The notes: a model not told the origin generated them from the letters alone. A stretch of DNA of 64,000 nucleotides from Euborellia annulipes (GCA_023213315.1 JAKCPI010002818.1:62001-126000); one strand, 5' to 3'. Shown: positions 37,080 through 49,140, counted from the first letter of the stretch. Numbers and translations are program-made.

Positions 37080-37183
37080 ATCATTTAGAAAATCTTGGTG
37101 GCCAATATTCGCGCCTCCCCTTAGACTAGTCCGCGCCTCCCTAGGGAGGCGCGCCTCACAGTTTGGAAAACGCTGCCATAGGG
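37080..37183 (-). repeat. hAT-type end, copy related to the 26.5-kb element
   Basis: Reverse complement reads CAGCGTTTTCCAAACTGTG and continues into GGCGCGCCTCCC. The other end is missing or diverged. Confidence 0.45.
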
Positions 37184-38077
37184 GGTTGTCTAAGGCATTT
37201 TCAACATTGCCAAGAAATTAATCTTCAATCAATTCATTTTTGAAACATGGCTAAAATTTCATTTATTTTACGCGACCCCTTGGAAAGAGAAATGCTGACC
37301 AAGTAAATTGGGATGCCTAGCTTCAGGGGCTAATAATTTTCATCAAAAATAGAGAAAGAGAAGAGGGGGATTGGTGACAAATGATAAATTAAGAAAAAAA
37401 TTGCGATTAAACATTTGCTACATATTCGTCATCTAAGCTAATATTTAATTTACTTAAGAAGGAATCTATAGCCTTGATGAATTTTTTTATCGATATTAGC
37501 TAATATATTCTTTTTATAAAATATTTTAAATATTTAATAATTAAAAAATTAATTAAGCATACGAGTTTGATATAAATATTAACATAATCAATATAAAATT
37601 TAATATGACAAACCAAAAAATTATTATTTATAATGTGATATTTATAAAATATTTTATGATTCATATTAAATTAAAAATAATTATTTATGTATATTAAACA
37701 CAAATCCAATTTTAATAAAATGATTATGTAAATTTTAACGAATAATTAGAGTCGATATATACAAATAATTAATGCAAAAACCATGTTGTTTATTCAGATT
37801 AAAATTTTATTTTCGACCGAAGAAAAAAAAAATTGTTCATTCAAATATCTCTAATCTGTTTTGAGAGATATCAAATATATTTTTCCTGCTTTTTTTTTAT
37901 TTAATACATCAGCTATATGAAAAGAGAGTATGGATTTCACTTCTATTTATTTCGATAACGATTATCCTAATGTTCTTGAGTGCAACTGCCTGGAGGGAAC
38001 AAAGGGGATGTCTTTCAGGCATTCAAGATTCTTTAACAAGTGCCAGAGGCTGGCTGTTTGTTCATGTGTAAGAGTGA

Positions 38078-38329
38078 ATGTGTGTGTTTGTGTGTGTGCA
38101 CAAAGCACAAGGCACAAACAGATTCATTAAGACCCCGGCGACGGCAATAAACGCGCGCTTCGGCGACAAACAACGCCTTCTTCAGAACAACCGACAGCCG
38201 ACAAGAGACTTATTCCAAGAATTTTCGTATTACCAGACGGGAAAAAAAACTTTTTTGGCCTCCCACAATCATTTAGTACTTGATCTATTTCGTCGGTTTA
38301 AAAATAAAGTAACTGTGTTCTTTTTTTAG
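38078..38329 (+). other. ORF of uncertain status after a TG-rich tract
   Basis: After a (TG)n-like tract and an ACAAACAG acceptor-like site the frame reads IKTPATAINARFGDKQR, LLQNNRQPTRDLFQEFS and continues to TAG at 38329. The GC-rich core (GGCGACGGC, GCGCGCTTCGGCG) may instead be a foldback repeat tip. No family recognised. Confidence 0.2.
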
Positions 38330-38989
38330 TTCAAGTATGCTTTTAAATTAATCACAAGCCAATGGAGGACGAATTAATTTAAGTTTGTCCTTGACCTTGA
38401 TAGAAATAAAACTGGATGGGTCACCATTCCATCAATTCATATAATTAATAATAAGTCTTCAGAGTTTTATGTTATATTTATCAAGAATATGTTTATTAAA
38501 TAAAGCTTTTGAGGTTTGTATTATTATTATTATTATGCGAGTTTAATTGTAGATCACATAGTTCGCCTGAGTCGAGTAAGCGCACAGTACTTGATACAAT
38601 TTTCTATCGATGTATGTAGGTAGATCTACAGCCGCGAGTAGCCTCCCTAATTTATCTGTGAGTTGATTACTAAATTAATATTATTTATTTATACTTATAA
38701 TTGTAATTTTTTGACAAAGTATTACCTTCTCCGGCTTTCAAATTTTAGATATTTTTTTTATTAATAGATCAACTCTTTCTTTTACTTATCTATCTGCACT
38801 TTCCTCCACACCCCATTAATAATATGCAATTATATAATTAAACCACCAGGTCTCTCGAACTAAGTCTATTTGGTTAATTAACTAGACTATACAATAATGT
38901 ACCGCACTTGATAAATCGAATAAGTTTACGAGATGTCGTTATTCTAATTATAATACACATACTGAAACGTAAAATAATTAATATTTTTT

Positions 38990-39131
38990 TTTATTTAAGG
39001 TATTTTTCGGCATCTATGGTCCCTATTTATTTAAATTGATTGGTAACCAATTCAATTTATATAAATTTTTTCGCATGGGACGGGATGAGAACCCTTGGCC
39101 AGCATGCTAAGCACTACACCAAGGCCCGAGA
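38990..39131 (-). mobile_element. tRNA-derived SINE, family 2
   Basis: Minus strand: CCTTGGTGTAGTGCTTAGCA (box A), GGGTTCTCATCCC (box B), the ATTGGTTACCAATC body and an AGATGCCGAAAAATACC tail. A deletion lies between body and tail. Confidence 0.65.
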
Positions 39132-41270
39132 GCATTTAGTATTTTTAAAGTGAAAAAAAATTATCCAAATAATTTGTAATAATGTTTATGTAATGACGAT
39201 TTATAACTCTGTTTTTTGATAATTTAGTTCATGATCTCCCCTTTAAGAAAAACAAATTAAATAAAATTTAATTAAGAAAAGAGTCTTAAAATGTGACTTG
39301 AAAACTAATTAAGAAGTAGGCCTTATTAAAGTCTGTTTGATCAAATTCAAATGTGAAAATTAAATATGCGATGGCACGAAATAAGTAAAATTCCAAATTA
39401 GAAATTCTTGTTTCCATTATTTATATGTGTACTAATAAAAAAAAAAAAGTGAGAAAGAGGGGTCGGCGTAATAAATAAATTTGACAGGATTCTAAACAAT
39501 TAGCGTAATAATGACTCGATAAATTTTGTTTTGTAGATTTACTTCATACTCCAACCAGATTAAAATATAATAAGTTGCTTTTGACGAGTTTTGCTCACTC
39601 AACAGGCTGTTTAAATCTAAATTTAAAATGTTATCTAATTTTTTTTAAGCTCTTTTTCCATTTAATATATCAACGTCGTTTTATCGCAAACGAGAGTTTG
39701 CTACTCAACCAACTCTTCCTTCCAAGCGCAATCTTATTATTTTGCACATTAAATTAGAACAATAAGAAAATATTTATATTTATAAATCAAATAAATGGCC
39801 TAAGAAAAAATAATAAAATTCTTTCTTTTTTCCGTCATATTAATTAACCTATTTATTTTTTTTTCCGAATTAAGTTTGTAAATTTCATGTACAAATGACA
39901 AAATTAATTGATGGTCGAGAGAAAGAAGAATCAATTTTATATTTGAAAAATTAAATTCAAGTTTAATAAAGTAGATAATAAAATTTAAATGGATGTAATG
40001 GAGCATTTGATAATTAAACATAATGGCGAAATGCAAAAACGCAATTGTTTATAGAAAAATTGATGTAACGTAATTTTGTTTGTTAAACAAAACTTTCCCG
40101 TTTTATTGAAAAATGAATTCATGATTATGAATATAATGGAATATTGGATAATCGAGATTGGGAATGAATATTAAAAATGAATCATTAAAATATTAAAGGT
40201 GAAATGTCGAAGAAAAAAAGTAATAAATGATTAAAGCATTTTTTGAGGATATTGAGGAAAGTTTCTCAAGAGAGACGAGAATCGTAATAAATAGTAAGCT
40301 AAGTTGCAGGACAAAACAAATTAAATTAAAATTTTGTACGTTTTGTGGATATATTACTTTGCTGGAGGACTGGTTCATGATCATTGAGGAAATTATGTAT
40401 AGTCTAGAAAAATACTCGAATTCCCAAAGCTGGAGAATTTCAAAAAAATTCAAAATATTCTTTAAGAAAAATCAAAACCAATTAATTATAATAATAAAAA
40501 ATAATTAAATATCTCGAATAAAAAATGCCTGTGCCACATAAGAATATATAGATAGAGATGTTTCCTCAAATATAATATTATTTTATCAAATACAATGATA
40601 ATTTTTATAAGTGAGGGAAGTGTTTATTTTTCCTTAATTAGTCAGATATGTATATTAATTAATTGTAACGAGTTGTCTCAAAAATTGCATCACATGATTG
40701 AAAAAAAAGGCGAGAGTCACCCCAGGCAAGACGAGAAGCCCGCCAAAGGCGAACGGCGCGGCTAGTTGAATATTAAATAATATCAGATTCAAATGAATAG
40801 GTCTCACATTTTTAAAATGAAGTCGTGCAAGGTTTGTCTAAAATATATTCATAGACTATTACAAAGAAAAAATATAGTGGACCGATACTTTACCTACTGC
40901 TCTTTACAAGATTAAATTCACGAAATCATCAAATTTTCTAAACACAAAAAAAAAAAAAAAAAATGAAATCCACAAAATCAGCTTTTAAACTGATTTCCCA
41001 TAAGAAAATATAAGAACAAGAATTAAAGCTCAAAACCAATTTCTTATAAACAACATAAAATCAAACTAATTTTCTGGTAGAATAAAAAAATGTTGAAAAT
41101 AAATGTACTATGAACATACTGTTTTATCTACCAAAAAAATCAAAAGCGTTCTAGGAAGGGGAATAGAATCTAATCTAGAAACAACATTAAGTCAGAGGTT
41201 AATTAAAATAATATGTTTTGTCGTAGGGGGAAATATTCATTAATATAAATTTCGAATAGGATGTCGATGT
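39132..41270. other. AT-rich DNA without recognised genes
   Basis: ORFs at 39575, 39800, 40193 and 40227 are AT-driven and overlap on opposite strands. Poly-A of 18 at about 40946. Confidence 0.4.
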
Positions 41271-41336
41271 CGTGAGATCATCGATTACTTCTTTGGGGAA
41301 ACGAACGTTTTCACCCCACCTACTCGGGTTTCATCC

Positions 41337-41350
41337 GTTTCCATGGTAAC
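41337..41350. promoter_or_regulatory. RFX X-box-like site GTTTCCATGGTAAC
   Basis: Fits the X-box consensus RYYNYY-AT-RRNRAC at every position. X-boxes bind RFX factors and mark promoters of ciliary genes. It lies in a locally GC-richer patch 1.8 kb upstream of the plus-strand exon candidate at 43148. Function is inferred. Confidence 0.35.
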
Positions 41351-41675
41351 TGGCTTTAGCGTCATTCGCTCAAAAAGAGCTCAATACATCACCTGGCAGC
41401 CCTTACCTAACCTAATTAGAATCGGCAGACAATTTAATTAGGAGCAATAAAACGAATCAAAGTTAGAATCTACTCTACCCAATTTGTAGCCATTTAAGCT
41501 ACCTTTATTAAAATTACTTCATATTTTCAATTCACGATTCATGGGAATAGAGAAATATTGAAAATTTCTAAGAGGATTTTTTTTTATAAATGCACATGAA
41601 CAATGGGAAATAAAATCGTTTTATGTTCTGAGCTTTAAGTCGTCAGTTTTAATTCAATACTTTTTTCCACTCAAG

Positions 41676-42063
41676 TTAAATATAGAAGCGGAGAGCTTAG
41701 AGAGCATGGAGTTGATTTTTTAAACGATCAAGAAGAAGAGTTAAACTTCTACCCAGTTATTTTTTGAATTTTAAATTATTTTTAAATTTTTTATTTAAAA
41801 ATTCAAATGTTTTAGGAGTATGGAGAAAAATATTATCCAGGATTTAATTTTTATATGTTAAACATTGAATAATGGGTTTATTATTCTTTGCCCGAATTTT
41901 TAGGAACAAAGCAGAGCCTAAAACGCATATCAAAAGGAAAAGACTAAGGGCAGGTGGTGGCTTCATTTCCAGTCAACTAGCAAACTTATCCGAAAGATAG
42001 CAAATCATCGATTTAGTAAACAAGAATACGTTTAATCTTCGAGTTAAAAAAAATGTCTTTATT
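41676..42063 (+). repeat. 385-bp interspersed duplication, copy 1
   Basis: From TAAATATAGAAGCGGAGAG to AAATGTCTTTATT. Nearly identical to 63529-63914, with only a handful of differences seen (TTAGAGAGC/TTAGATAGC; GAGTTAAAA/GAGTTGAAA). No ORF. Confidence 0.9.
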
Positions 42064-43147
42064 TTTAAACTTTAGTTAAGCATCATACCGAACTTTGTAT
42101 CTTACATTGTTAGTTAACTAACTACGATCTGGGTTGTTATTTGATCATATGATTAGCATAACTAAAAGTGAAAAGACTGAAGTTATAGTCAACTAGCTTC
42201 CTAAGATAATTTTAAAATATCAGATTATTTTAAATGAATTAAATATCTATCTCTAAGCATGATATCTATATATATATTTAAATCATTTATCAACATTTCC
42301 TTAAACAATTGTGAAATATAGAAATGTCCATTAATTTTAACTCTTAACAGTCTATTTTATCCAATTTATAATTTAAAGTTTGATATACAATATATTCTAT
42401 GTTAAATGGCCTTACATGGTAAAGACCTTATTTATTATTTACGAGAGAAGAACTTAATTAAAGATTCATTTTATCCATTTAGGTTAAATAATGTTTATGA
42501 AGGGTGTTAAAAATTTCACGATTAACTTAGAGGATCAGATGTTTGAAAGAAAATCCAAGTCATTCAAAATTAATAATTAATACAGATTTTAAGGGCCGAA
42601 AGGGCTTGAGATGGCAATGATCAGACAAACAGTTGGAGGCAATGGTCTTAATAGAATTTAAAATGGCCCAATCAGCGTTGATTGAATTAAGTGGACGACG
42701 AGACACCAACACGACACAGACATTCTTTCAAGACCAGTTGAAACGAAATACTCTATTATGATCATGGAAAACTTGAGAAATTTTTTTTATTCATTTAAAA
42801 TAAAAGAGATATTATTTAACAGGAGTTTTTAACCTTAAAATGCCCTTTGGGAAAAAAATATTTATTCAAGGGCATTCAAATAAAAAGAGGATTGATTTTT
42901 TTTTACCAATCATTTTTTGATAAATACTTATTTGCACATGACACCCTTCACGTACTACCCCTTCCCCCTTTTTTTGGAAGCAGCTTAGTACCCTTTGGTG
43001 TATTAACTTCAGAACCGACTGGAGTTCATTCTCCATGCGCTTTCTGTCCCCTTTGAAGATCTTACACGACTCAGACACACGAACCCTTGAGAGACACTTG
43101 CCCAAACTGCTGATGGAGTCTTATAATGTGATTTCACTGTGTTTCAG

Positions 43148-43326
43148 AGAGGGCTGAGTATGAACCGAATGATTCTGACCGTTTTAGAGTCGAGAATCGA
43201 TCAACCAAGACTTTTTTTAAGCTGCTTCCAGAAGGATATGTGAAAAGGAGAAGAAATTCCGCAGCTAGTTATAATTCCCACCACGTTGACATTTCAATCC
43301 TGGTTGGGAAAACATCCTCAGAACAG
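43148..43326 (+). CDS. Candidate internal exon of an unnamed plus-strand gene
   Basis: The interval is bounded by a good acceptor (ATTTCACTGTGTTTCAG) and a good donor (CAG then GTGGGT). One frame is open for 59 codons: AEYEPNDSDRFRVENRSTK, FFKLLPEGYVKRRRNSAAS, HHVDISILVGKTSSEQ. Another frame ends in a stop before the donor. Composition and codon content look coding and unlike the surrounding AT-rich DNA. The product is not recognised. Flanking exons were not identified; a 267-bp TIR element begins 42 bp into the downstream intron. Confidence 0.45.
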
Positions 43327-43367
43327 GTGGGTGTTATGTATATTTGTATATTTCAATCATATCATGG

Positions 43368-43634
43368 ACAGCTTGGAATATTACAGTAATGTTGCAGAAA
43401 TATTGCCAATCTTGCTCATTATTGCAGCAACATTGATGCAATATTACAGCTCAAACAGTAACATTGCAGCAATATTGCCGCAATATTACTGCAATGTTGC
43501 AAAAAGGAGGACATAGGAATATTGCAACAATATTGCTGCAATATTCCTAGTTTGGATTATTGCCGCTGCAATATTGCAGGAATGTTGCCAATATTTTGCA
43601 AGATTTGCAATATTGATGCAATATTCCAAGCTGT
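43368..43634. mobile_element. 267-bp TIR element built of TGCAATATTGC-like words
   Basis: ACAGCTTGGAATATT is inverted at the ends. The inside is almost wholly made of GCAATATTGC, GCAACATTGC and GCAATATTAC words, which are self-complementary. It lies just downstream of the exon candidate. Confidence 0.65.
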
Positions 43635-44107
43635 CTGGGATATTATATATACAACTCAAAGAGATATAAATATAAATAAATTATATTAGTTAAGATACAA
43701 TTGAAAGCAAATGGTCAAGAAAGACGATGATCACGTCGCAAGGCAAATCAGGATAAGCCCTACATATCTACTGCTTCCAAAACGTTGACAAAAATCTATA
43801 GACTTCGAAGGCATACACACAAATAAGTATTTGGCAATACAGGATTTAGTAAAAAAAAAAAAAAAACAAACACGATCATATTTGAATGCCCTTGTTTAGT
43901 CTAAAAGAATAATAAATTAGGGGAACGATTAACACTCCAGTAGAAATTAAAGGGTGGCAGTCTCCCTGGGAACTTGAATTTATTGTTGTATAATCCCGAA
44001 AAAAAAAACAATGTGTAGAAGTCAAAGGGAAAAACGGCATAAAGAAACCAGTCTTTTTAATTTAGTTCAACTCGCGGTCACTACCAAAGTACAGGTGTGA
44101 GCTCTAA

Positions 44108-45164
44108 GGGCCGGTTGCTTCATCCTGGGTGAGTTTGTTAGCCCCGGGCTAAATGGCTTTTTTGTAATCAAAACCCTCTTCCGCGGGAACAAATCATGTT
44201 CTGTTTGTGAAGTTTGCAACTCCATTAAGGCATCTTATAAAAATTATTAAAAATAAAAATTGATATTATCACCCATAATTTAAATAAATATTATTAATAT
44301 ACATTTAAATATAAGAATTTAATTTTTTTTGCTAAAATTTGAAAATTTTCAAAAAAATAAACAAGATTTATTAGTTTTCACATAACAATTAGTCAATTGT
44401 TCCAATCTTCACAACTGTTTTGACAAATTGCCAGCTGTGTGGCTCAAATAAAGATAATTTCAAAAAGAAATATACCTTTTATTTTCACCTAAGAAGTAAT
44501 ATCAACTGAAAATATTTATATAAATATTTAATATCAATATTATATCAATTTGCATTCAATTTGAAGACAAATAGTTTTATTAACAAGACATGTGCAATGC
44601 CTTAGATGAAGTTAGGAGAATATTCAACAACTTGCAATATATCCTGGATATACGAGTATAATCCTGATTGACATAAAATGTATAATAACAAAAAAACGGT
44701 AGATTCCAGTTTGCATTTATATTATTTTTTACATTTATATGGGTGAAGTTAGGATGCTTGTGTTCATAATACATGTTCGTACGTGTCAACCCAGGGCTAA
44801 ATCTTAGCCCCACCTTTGGGCCTGGGCTAACTTTAGCCCGGACCTTGGCTCCAATTCCCCATATATCTATATGAAATTACTCAAAAGTGAGGTTAACTCA
44901 GGGCTAAATATGGCGACGAGATCTGATGCAAGCGGGCCCTAGCCTATAACATATTTTATAAAATATACAACATTTCATCATTTTATTGATAAAATAAGTA
45001 GAATATAAGGTAAAATAACAAATATATGTACTTCTAGAATACTTCTTTTAGCAATAAAATGATGAAATATCGTATATTTTACTATAAAAATAAAACTGAA
45101 GTGGGTTTCTGCACTACAAAAAAAGTCGGGGCTAACAAGCTCACCCAGGATGAAGCAACCGCCC
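44108..45164. mobile_element. PIF/Harbinger-like non-autonomous element, 1,057 bp
   Basis: The ends GGGCCGGTTGCTTCATCC and GGATGAAGCAACCGCCC are inverted; the repeat extends about 45 bp with small changes. TAA flanks both sides, the target duplication of PIF/Harbinger. The interior repeats GGCTAA/TTAGCC words. No transposase ORF. Confidence 0.78.
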
Positions 45165-45850
45165 TAAGGGTAAATTTACTAAATTGAATGTTTTGGTAAA
45201 AAAAAAAACACCAATTAGCATATTTTAACTCTTATTGTGTCAACTTTAATAAAAGAGTCTTTTCCGGTTGGCCTTGTATAAATTGATTTCATTTTCAGCC
45301 AATTTGTGTAATGCAGACTTTTTAAATAGTGAGGGGAACAAGCTAAGCTGTAGCTGCGAGAATTAAAATAAATTATCAAACTAAAATTCCAACTCTAAAA
45401 CCAAGATAATAATAGTATATCTTATTAGAATAAAGCCTTCAGTGTTTACATACGTAAGTAAAAACAAGATTTTTTTTTGTACAATAAAAAAAAAGTTTAC
45501 AGAATGCTTTCTTTGAATGTATCAACTAATAATTTTTAAAGTGATGAAGAATGAAAAACAAAAACGAATGGGCTGTTTAAAAATATTGCCTCACTTGAAA
45601 GTTGAAAGAATGACAGAAACGATTAGATAAGAAAAATCATGAAATCGAAATAGTATGCGGTACTCTAAAAAGAAAAAAATCCGAAGACAATAAACCTGAC
45701 AGCAAATAAATAAAATAATACAAACAAAATCTGTTGTAACGGGGTAAAAATTAATAATAAAATTAAAATGAGTAAATGCGAGGGGAGATTAAAAAATATT
45801 AAAAAATTCAATGTATTTAAAAATAATAGGTCCATTATTTTTATTAAATA

Positions 45851-45934
45851 GGGGAGACTGTGGTAATGGCAGTCAAGAAGTAATCGCGGTCGGTACAATA
45901 CCTCTTTTAATACGGCCATTACCCCAGTCTTCCC
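45851..45934. mobile_element. 84-bp TA-flanked MITE
   Basis: GGGGAGACTGTGGTAATGGC pairs with GGCCATTACCCCAGTCTTCC at the other end. TA on both sides. Confidence 0.65.
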
Positions 45935-46279
45935 TATATGTATTAAAAATTAATCTTAAATACTTTAAGTTTCGAAATATGCTCAAGAATGTGCTTCTGT
46001 TCGTCCAAGAATATCCTGGTGAACGCTAGCAAAGAGGGGATGTCTGTCTGGAATTAAATTTAGAGTAGCTAGAAGTGGAAAATTTAGAAACTAACGACAT
46101 GAATTTTTGTATCTTCAAAAGAATCGAAATAAAAAAAAAAAAACAAAATAACTTGAATAACAAAATTAAATTTTGCTGTTTTTTTTTAAGTCTTTCGCCA
46201 TCTGAGACTACATTATTGGATAAAAAGTCGAAATCGTTCACTTCCCACACATTATTCGATGTATAAACCACAAAAATTT

Positions 46280-47099
46280 GTCACAATCATAATCACAAAT
46301 GAAGTGATTAAAAAAAAAACTTCCCATTCTTAAAAATTTTAATCTAATTCCTTTTGAAAGGTCAAATGATAAATGTCGTCGCTTTTATTATTAGATATTA
46401 TAAAGGTCTTTCGGTTTGTAATAAACCTAAACCCTTATAGGTAAAAACATCGTTAAATCAATATTGAGAGGGATGGAAATGGAGAGAACATATAGAGAGC
46501 TACGAAAGGCCGAGGGAAAATGTCAAGAGATGATTAGATGTTCTCTACAAATAAATATCAAATTTACAAGATGGAAAATAAATTTCTAATTTAGCAAGAA
46601 TGAATCATCTGTTGAAATATCGAAAATGATTGTTGATTGTTTATTTCCCAGAGAAATAAAAATCATATAAAATAGTCTTATTTATTTTAATTCATTCAAA
46701 GTGTTTAAAAAAATGTTTGGCTTGTTTTCAAAATAAAGACAGCCAAAATTTAGCAGGTGCATCGTTTACAAAAAAAAAATCCTTAAGTTCATTTAATTCT
46801 TTCATCAATTAATTTTAAAGTTATTTTATGTATGGGCATTAAAATGATTCCCTTTTAATGAATTTTATATTATACATTCCTTAAATAAATTTTCTTCTTA
46901 TAAAATTGCTAGTATAAGGTAAAATTAAGCTCATTAAAAGGTCTTAATACTTTGCCCATTTGGTTAATTAAGATTTATTTTATTCTGTCTTTTTCTAAAA
47001 AGTGATAAAATACTGAATTTTTAACTATATTCAATACATACAAATTTTATTTCGTAATAATTGATAGGAAATATGAAACAATTAAATGTTTAAATTCCA
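46280..47099. other. AT-rich DNA upstream of the retrotransposon
   Basis: No coding signal. The ORF pair at 46026-46271 and 46075-46266 overlaps antisense; the plus one ends SPSETTLLDKKSKSFTSH and follows a T9AAG acceptor-like site, so it could be a last exon, but support is thin. Confidence 0.35.
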
Positions 47100-47182
47100 C
47101 CATTACCGGTACAATTACATTTTTAAACAGTAATTCATCCAAACTTTCATCAAAAGTTGGAACGAGAGCTAAGAATGTTACA

Positions 47183-47503
47183 ATGAAGAAGCCCTTTTTT
47201 GAACCTCGGCCTTCAACCTCTAATGAAAATCCTACTCAAGGTAGTTCATCAATTGTTACTCGTAATAACAATAAAGTTAATGACTCAATAAATCCGAGCC
47301 CTGAAGATGACACATTGTCATTGTGCAGTGTACCCACGCACAACCGCTTTGAATCGTTATCAGATTTGGAGCCTGATGCTACGGTTATGCAAGAAGAGGG
47401 TGCTATTAACGTTAAATTTAAATTTAAATCTCCTCCAATTATTCTACCTGGGCATGTTAATTCACCGGTAGAGACTTTTAAAAAAAATGCAGAGAGGCGT
47501 TAA
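47183..47503 (+). CDS. Retrotransposon ORF1, N-terminal part
   Basis: This part encodes a Ser/Asn/Pro-rich, disordered N-terminus (MKKPFFEPRPSTSNENPTQG) to about residue 100, then runs out of frame after an A8 run at about 47481-47489. The main ORF1 frame continues from 47487 in another register. One base lost or gained in the homopolymer explains the break; an assembly indel is equally possible. Confidence 0.8.
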   Translation: MKKPFFEPRPSTSNENPTQGSSSIVTRNNNKVNDSINPSPEDDTLSLCSVPTHNRFESLSDLEPDATVMQEEGAINVKFKFKSPPIILPGHVNSPVETFKKNAERR

Positions 47504-48419
47504 AAACCCTCCGAACATAAAATGCACTAGGAATAAAACGGTAATTCTTCCGAAATGTAGTGAAGATCATAAAACTATTTCTAAGTTTCTAGATAATGAG
47601 TCACTCCCGTATCATACTTATCCTCGTGCGGATGAGGTTTTAGTTAAAATGGTAATTTACGGCTTAAGTGAAGGAACTTCTATTTCCGATATTGAAAGCG
47701 ATCTTAAGTCTAAAGGTTTGCCAATTAGAAGAGTTGTACAGTTTAAAAATAAGATTAACGGTAGGAATATTCCTATTTACCTGTGCCTTTTTTCTCCTGG
47801 AACAAGCACTAAGAATATCATTAATATAAAGACTATTTGTTATACCATTATTAAGTGGTCAAGCTATAAGAATTCAGCCCGTTTCATCCAGTGCTACAGG
47901 TGTTTGGGATTTAACCACCGTTCTTCTAATTGTCACTGTCCTGAGAAATGCCTCAAATGTGCAGGCATGCATAAAAATAATGAGTGTACTGAAGTCACAG
48001 CTAAGTGTGCTAACTGTGAAGGTGCTCACTGGGCCAATTCTGAGTTATGTCCTGCTGTCCAGAGTGCTATATTAAGACGTGAACAATTAAAATCTAGTAA
48101 ACGTTCTAAGATTCAAACTAACAAATTACCCGTTAATTCCCCTCAAGTCAATTCTATTAGTGAGTTTCCTCATTTATCGAACTTACCTTCACAACAGAGC
48201 TACAAGCCTATTAATTCAAATTTGAGTTATTCAGAATGTCTAAACTCTGATGATAGCGGTTTAGGAATTTTCAGGGAGTTAATCTCTCTATTAAAAAGTC
48301 CATTTATTTTGGATTTTGTCAATAAAGTTATTAAGATTATTAAATCGTTAATAAATGCGAAAGATAAAACTTCTCGTTTCAATATACTCTTGGAGGAAGG
48401 GTTAACCTTTTTTGGTTAA
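47487..48419 (+). CDS. Retrotransposon ORF1, main gag-like part with three zinc knuckles
   Basis: About 310 codons. The N-terminal half resembles the PRE_C2HC domain that precedes zinc knuckles in Jockey-group ORF1 (SEDHKTISKFL, LPYHTYPRADEVLVKMVIYG, SKGLPIRRVVQFKNK). Three CCHC-type knuckles follow: CYRCLGFNHRSSNC, CLKCAGMHKNNEC and CANCEGAHWANSELC. The protein would bind element RNA in a ribonucleoprotein particle. The frame is otherwise intact. Its stop overlaps the ORF2 start (TAATG). Confidence 0.88.
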   Translation: MQRGVKNPPNIKCTRNKTVILPKCSEDHKTISKFLDNESLPYHTYPRADEVLVKMVIYGLSEGTSISDIESDLKSKGLPIRRVVQFKNKINGRNIPIYLCLFSPGTSTKNIINIKTICYTIIKWSSYKNSARFIQCYRCLGFNHRSSNCHCPEKCLKCAGMHKNNECTEVTAKCANCEGAHWANSELCPAVQSAILRREQLKSSKRSKIQTNKLPVNSPQVNSISEFPHLSNLPSQQSYKPINSNLSYSECLNSDDSGLGIFRELISLLKSPFILDFVNKVIKIIKSLINAKDKTSRFNILLEEGLTFFG

Positions 48420-48421
48420 TG
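48417..48421 (+). promoter_or_regulatory. ORF1/ORF2 TAATG stop-start overlap
   Basis: The ORF1 stop TAA shares its last base with the ORF2 ATG. This arrangement supports translation of ORF2 by termination and reinitiation in some insect non-LTR elements (shown for SART1). Confidence 0.6.
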
Positions 48422-49140
48422 GATTCTTTAACAAAATTAAGATGCATAAATTGGAATGCTAATGGCTTACGCTTTGAAAATTGCGGAATTAATTACCTTT
48501 ATTCAATCTAGAAATGCTGATGTAATTTTCATTACAGAAGCAACAGAGACTTAGTCCTAATATTACTGTAACTCTACCCGGATTTAGTATTTTCAGATCA
48601 GATGGCGTCAATTTGCAACGAGGAGTGTTACTTGCCATTAAGTCTGTTCTCAGACCGGTTCAAAGTAATTCTGCCTCTGAATCTTGGTTATATAGAATGT
48701 GTGGCAGCCTCCATAGAATCTTCTATTGGAAGGATACTTCTCGTCTCAGCTATAATTCTCCTATTAGATCTAGGCCTTTGAGTATAGATGGTCTCAAGGT
48801 TCTCTTTCCTTGGGTCAAAAAGTAATCCTCTCGGGCGATTTCAATAACTCTCGGCATCAATTTTTGGGGTGCCACTCTTCAAATGTAAACGGTCGTAATT
48901 TACCAACCACGTATTAAGGAAAGGAATAGATATACTTACTTCCTACTGTTCCTACACGCTTTTCGAATAGGGATATCCCTAGTACTTTGGATCTTACACT
49001 TCTCAAGGGGTTACATAACATTCTCTCGAGAGGCTACTAGCTGGCATGCGTTATCCTCTAGATCATAACCCGGTTGTGAGTAGCTTAAATATTCGTTCCT
49101 TTGTGAAACCTAATAAGCAATGGAATCTTAAAGAGGCAAA
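48419..49140 (+). pseudogene. Retrotransposon ORF2 endonuclease domain, frameshifted
   Basis: It starts MDSLTKLRCINWNANGL, the expected ORF2 opening. Motifs of the apurinic-like endonuclease appear in shifting frames: ADVIFITE, RGVLLAIKS, ILSGDFNNSRH and LDHNPVV (the SDHxPV site with Leu). Several frameshifts and stops make it non-functional as it stands. Catalytic Asp/His-type residues remain visible, so decay looks fairly recent. Confidence 0.8.

Noticed and set aside
40193..40508. ORFs of 86 and 93 codons on opposite strands
   Set aside because: They overlap antisense, are Ile/Lys/Phe-rich and have no recognisable motifs.
46026..46271. 81-codon minus-strand ORF
   Set aside because: A homopolymer-driven frame over poly-A/T tracts; no support.
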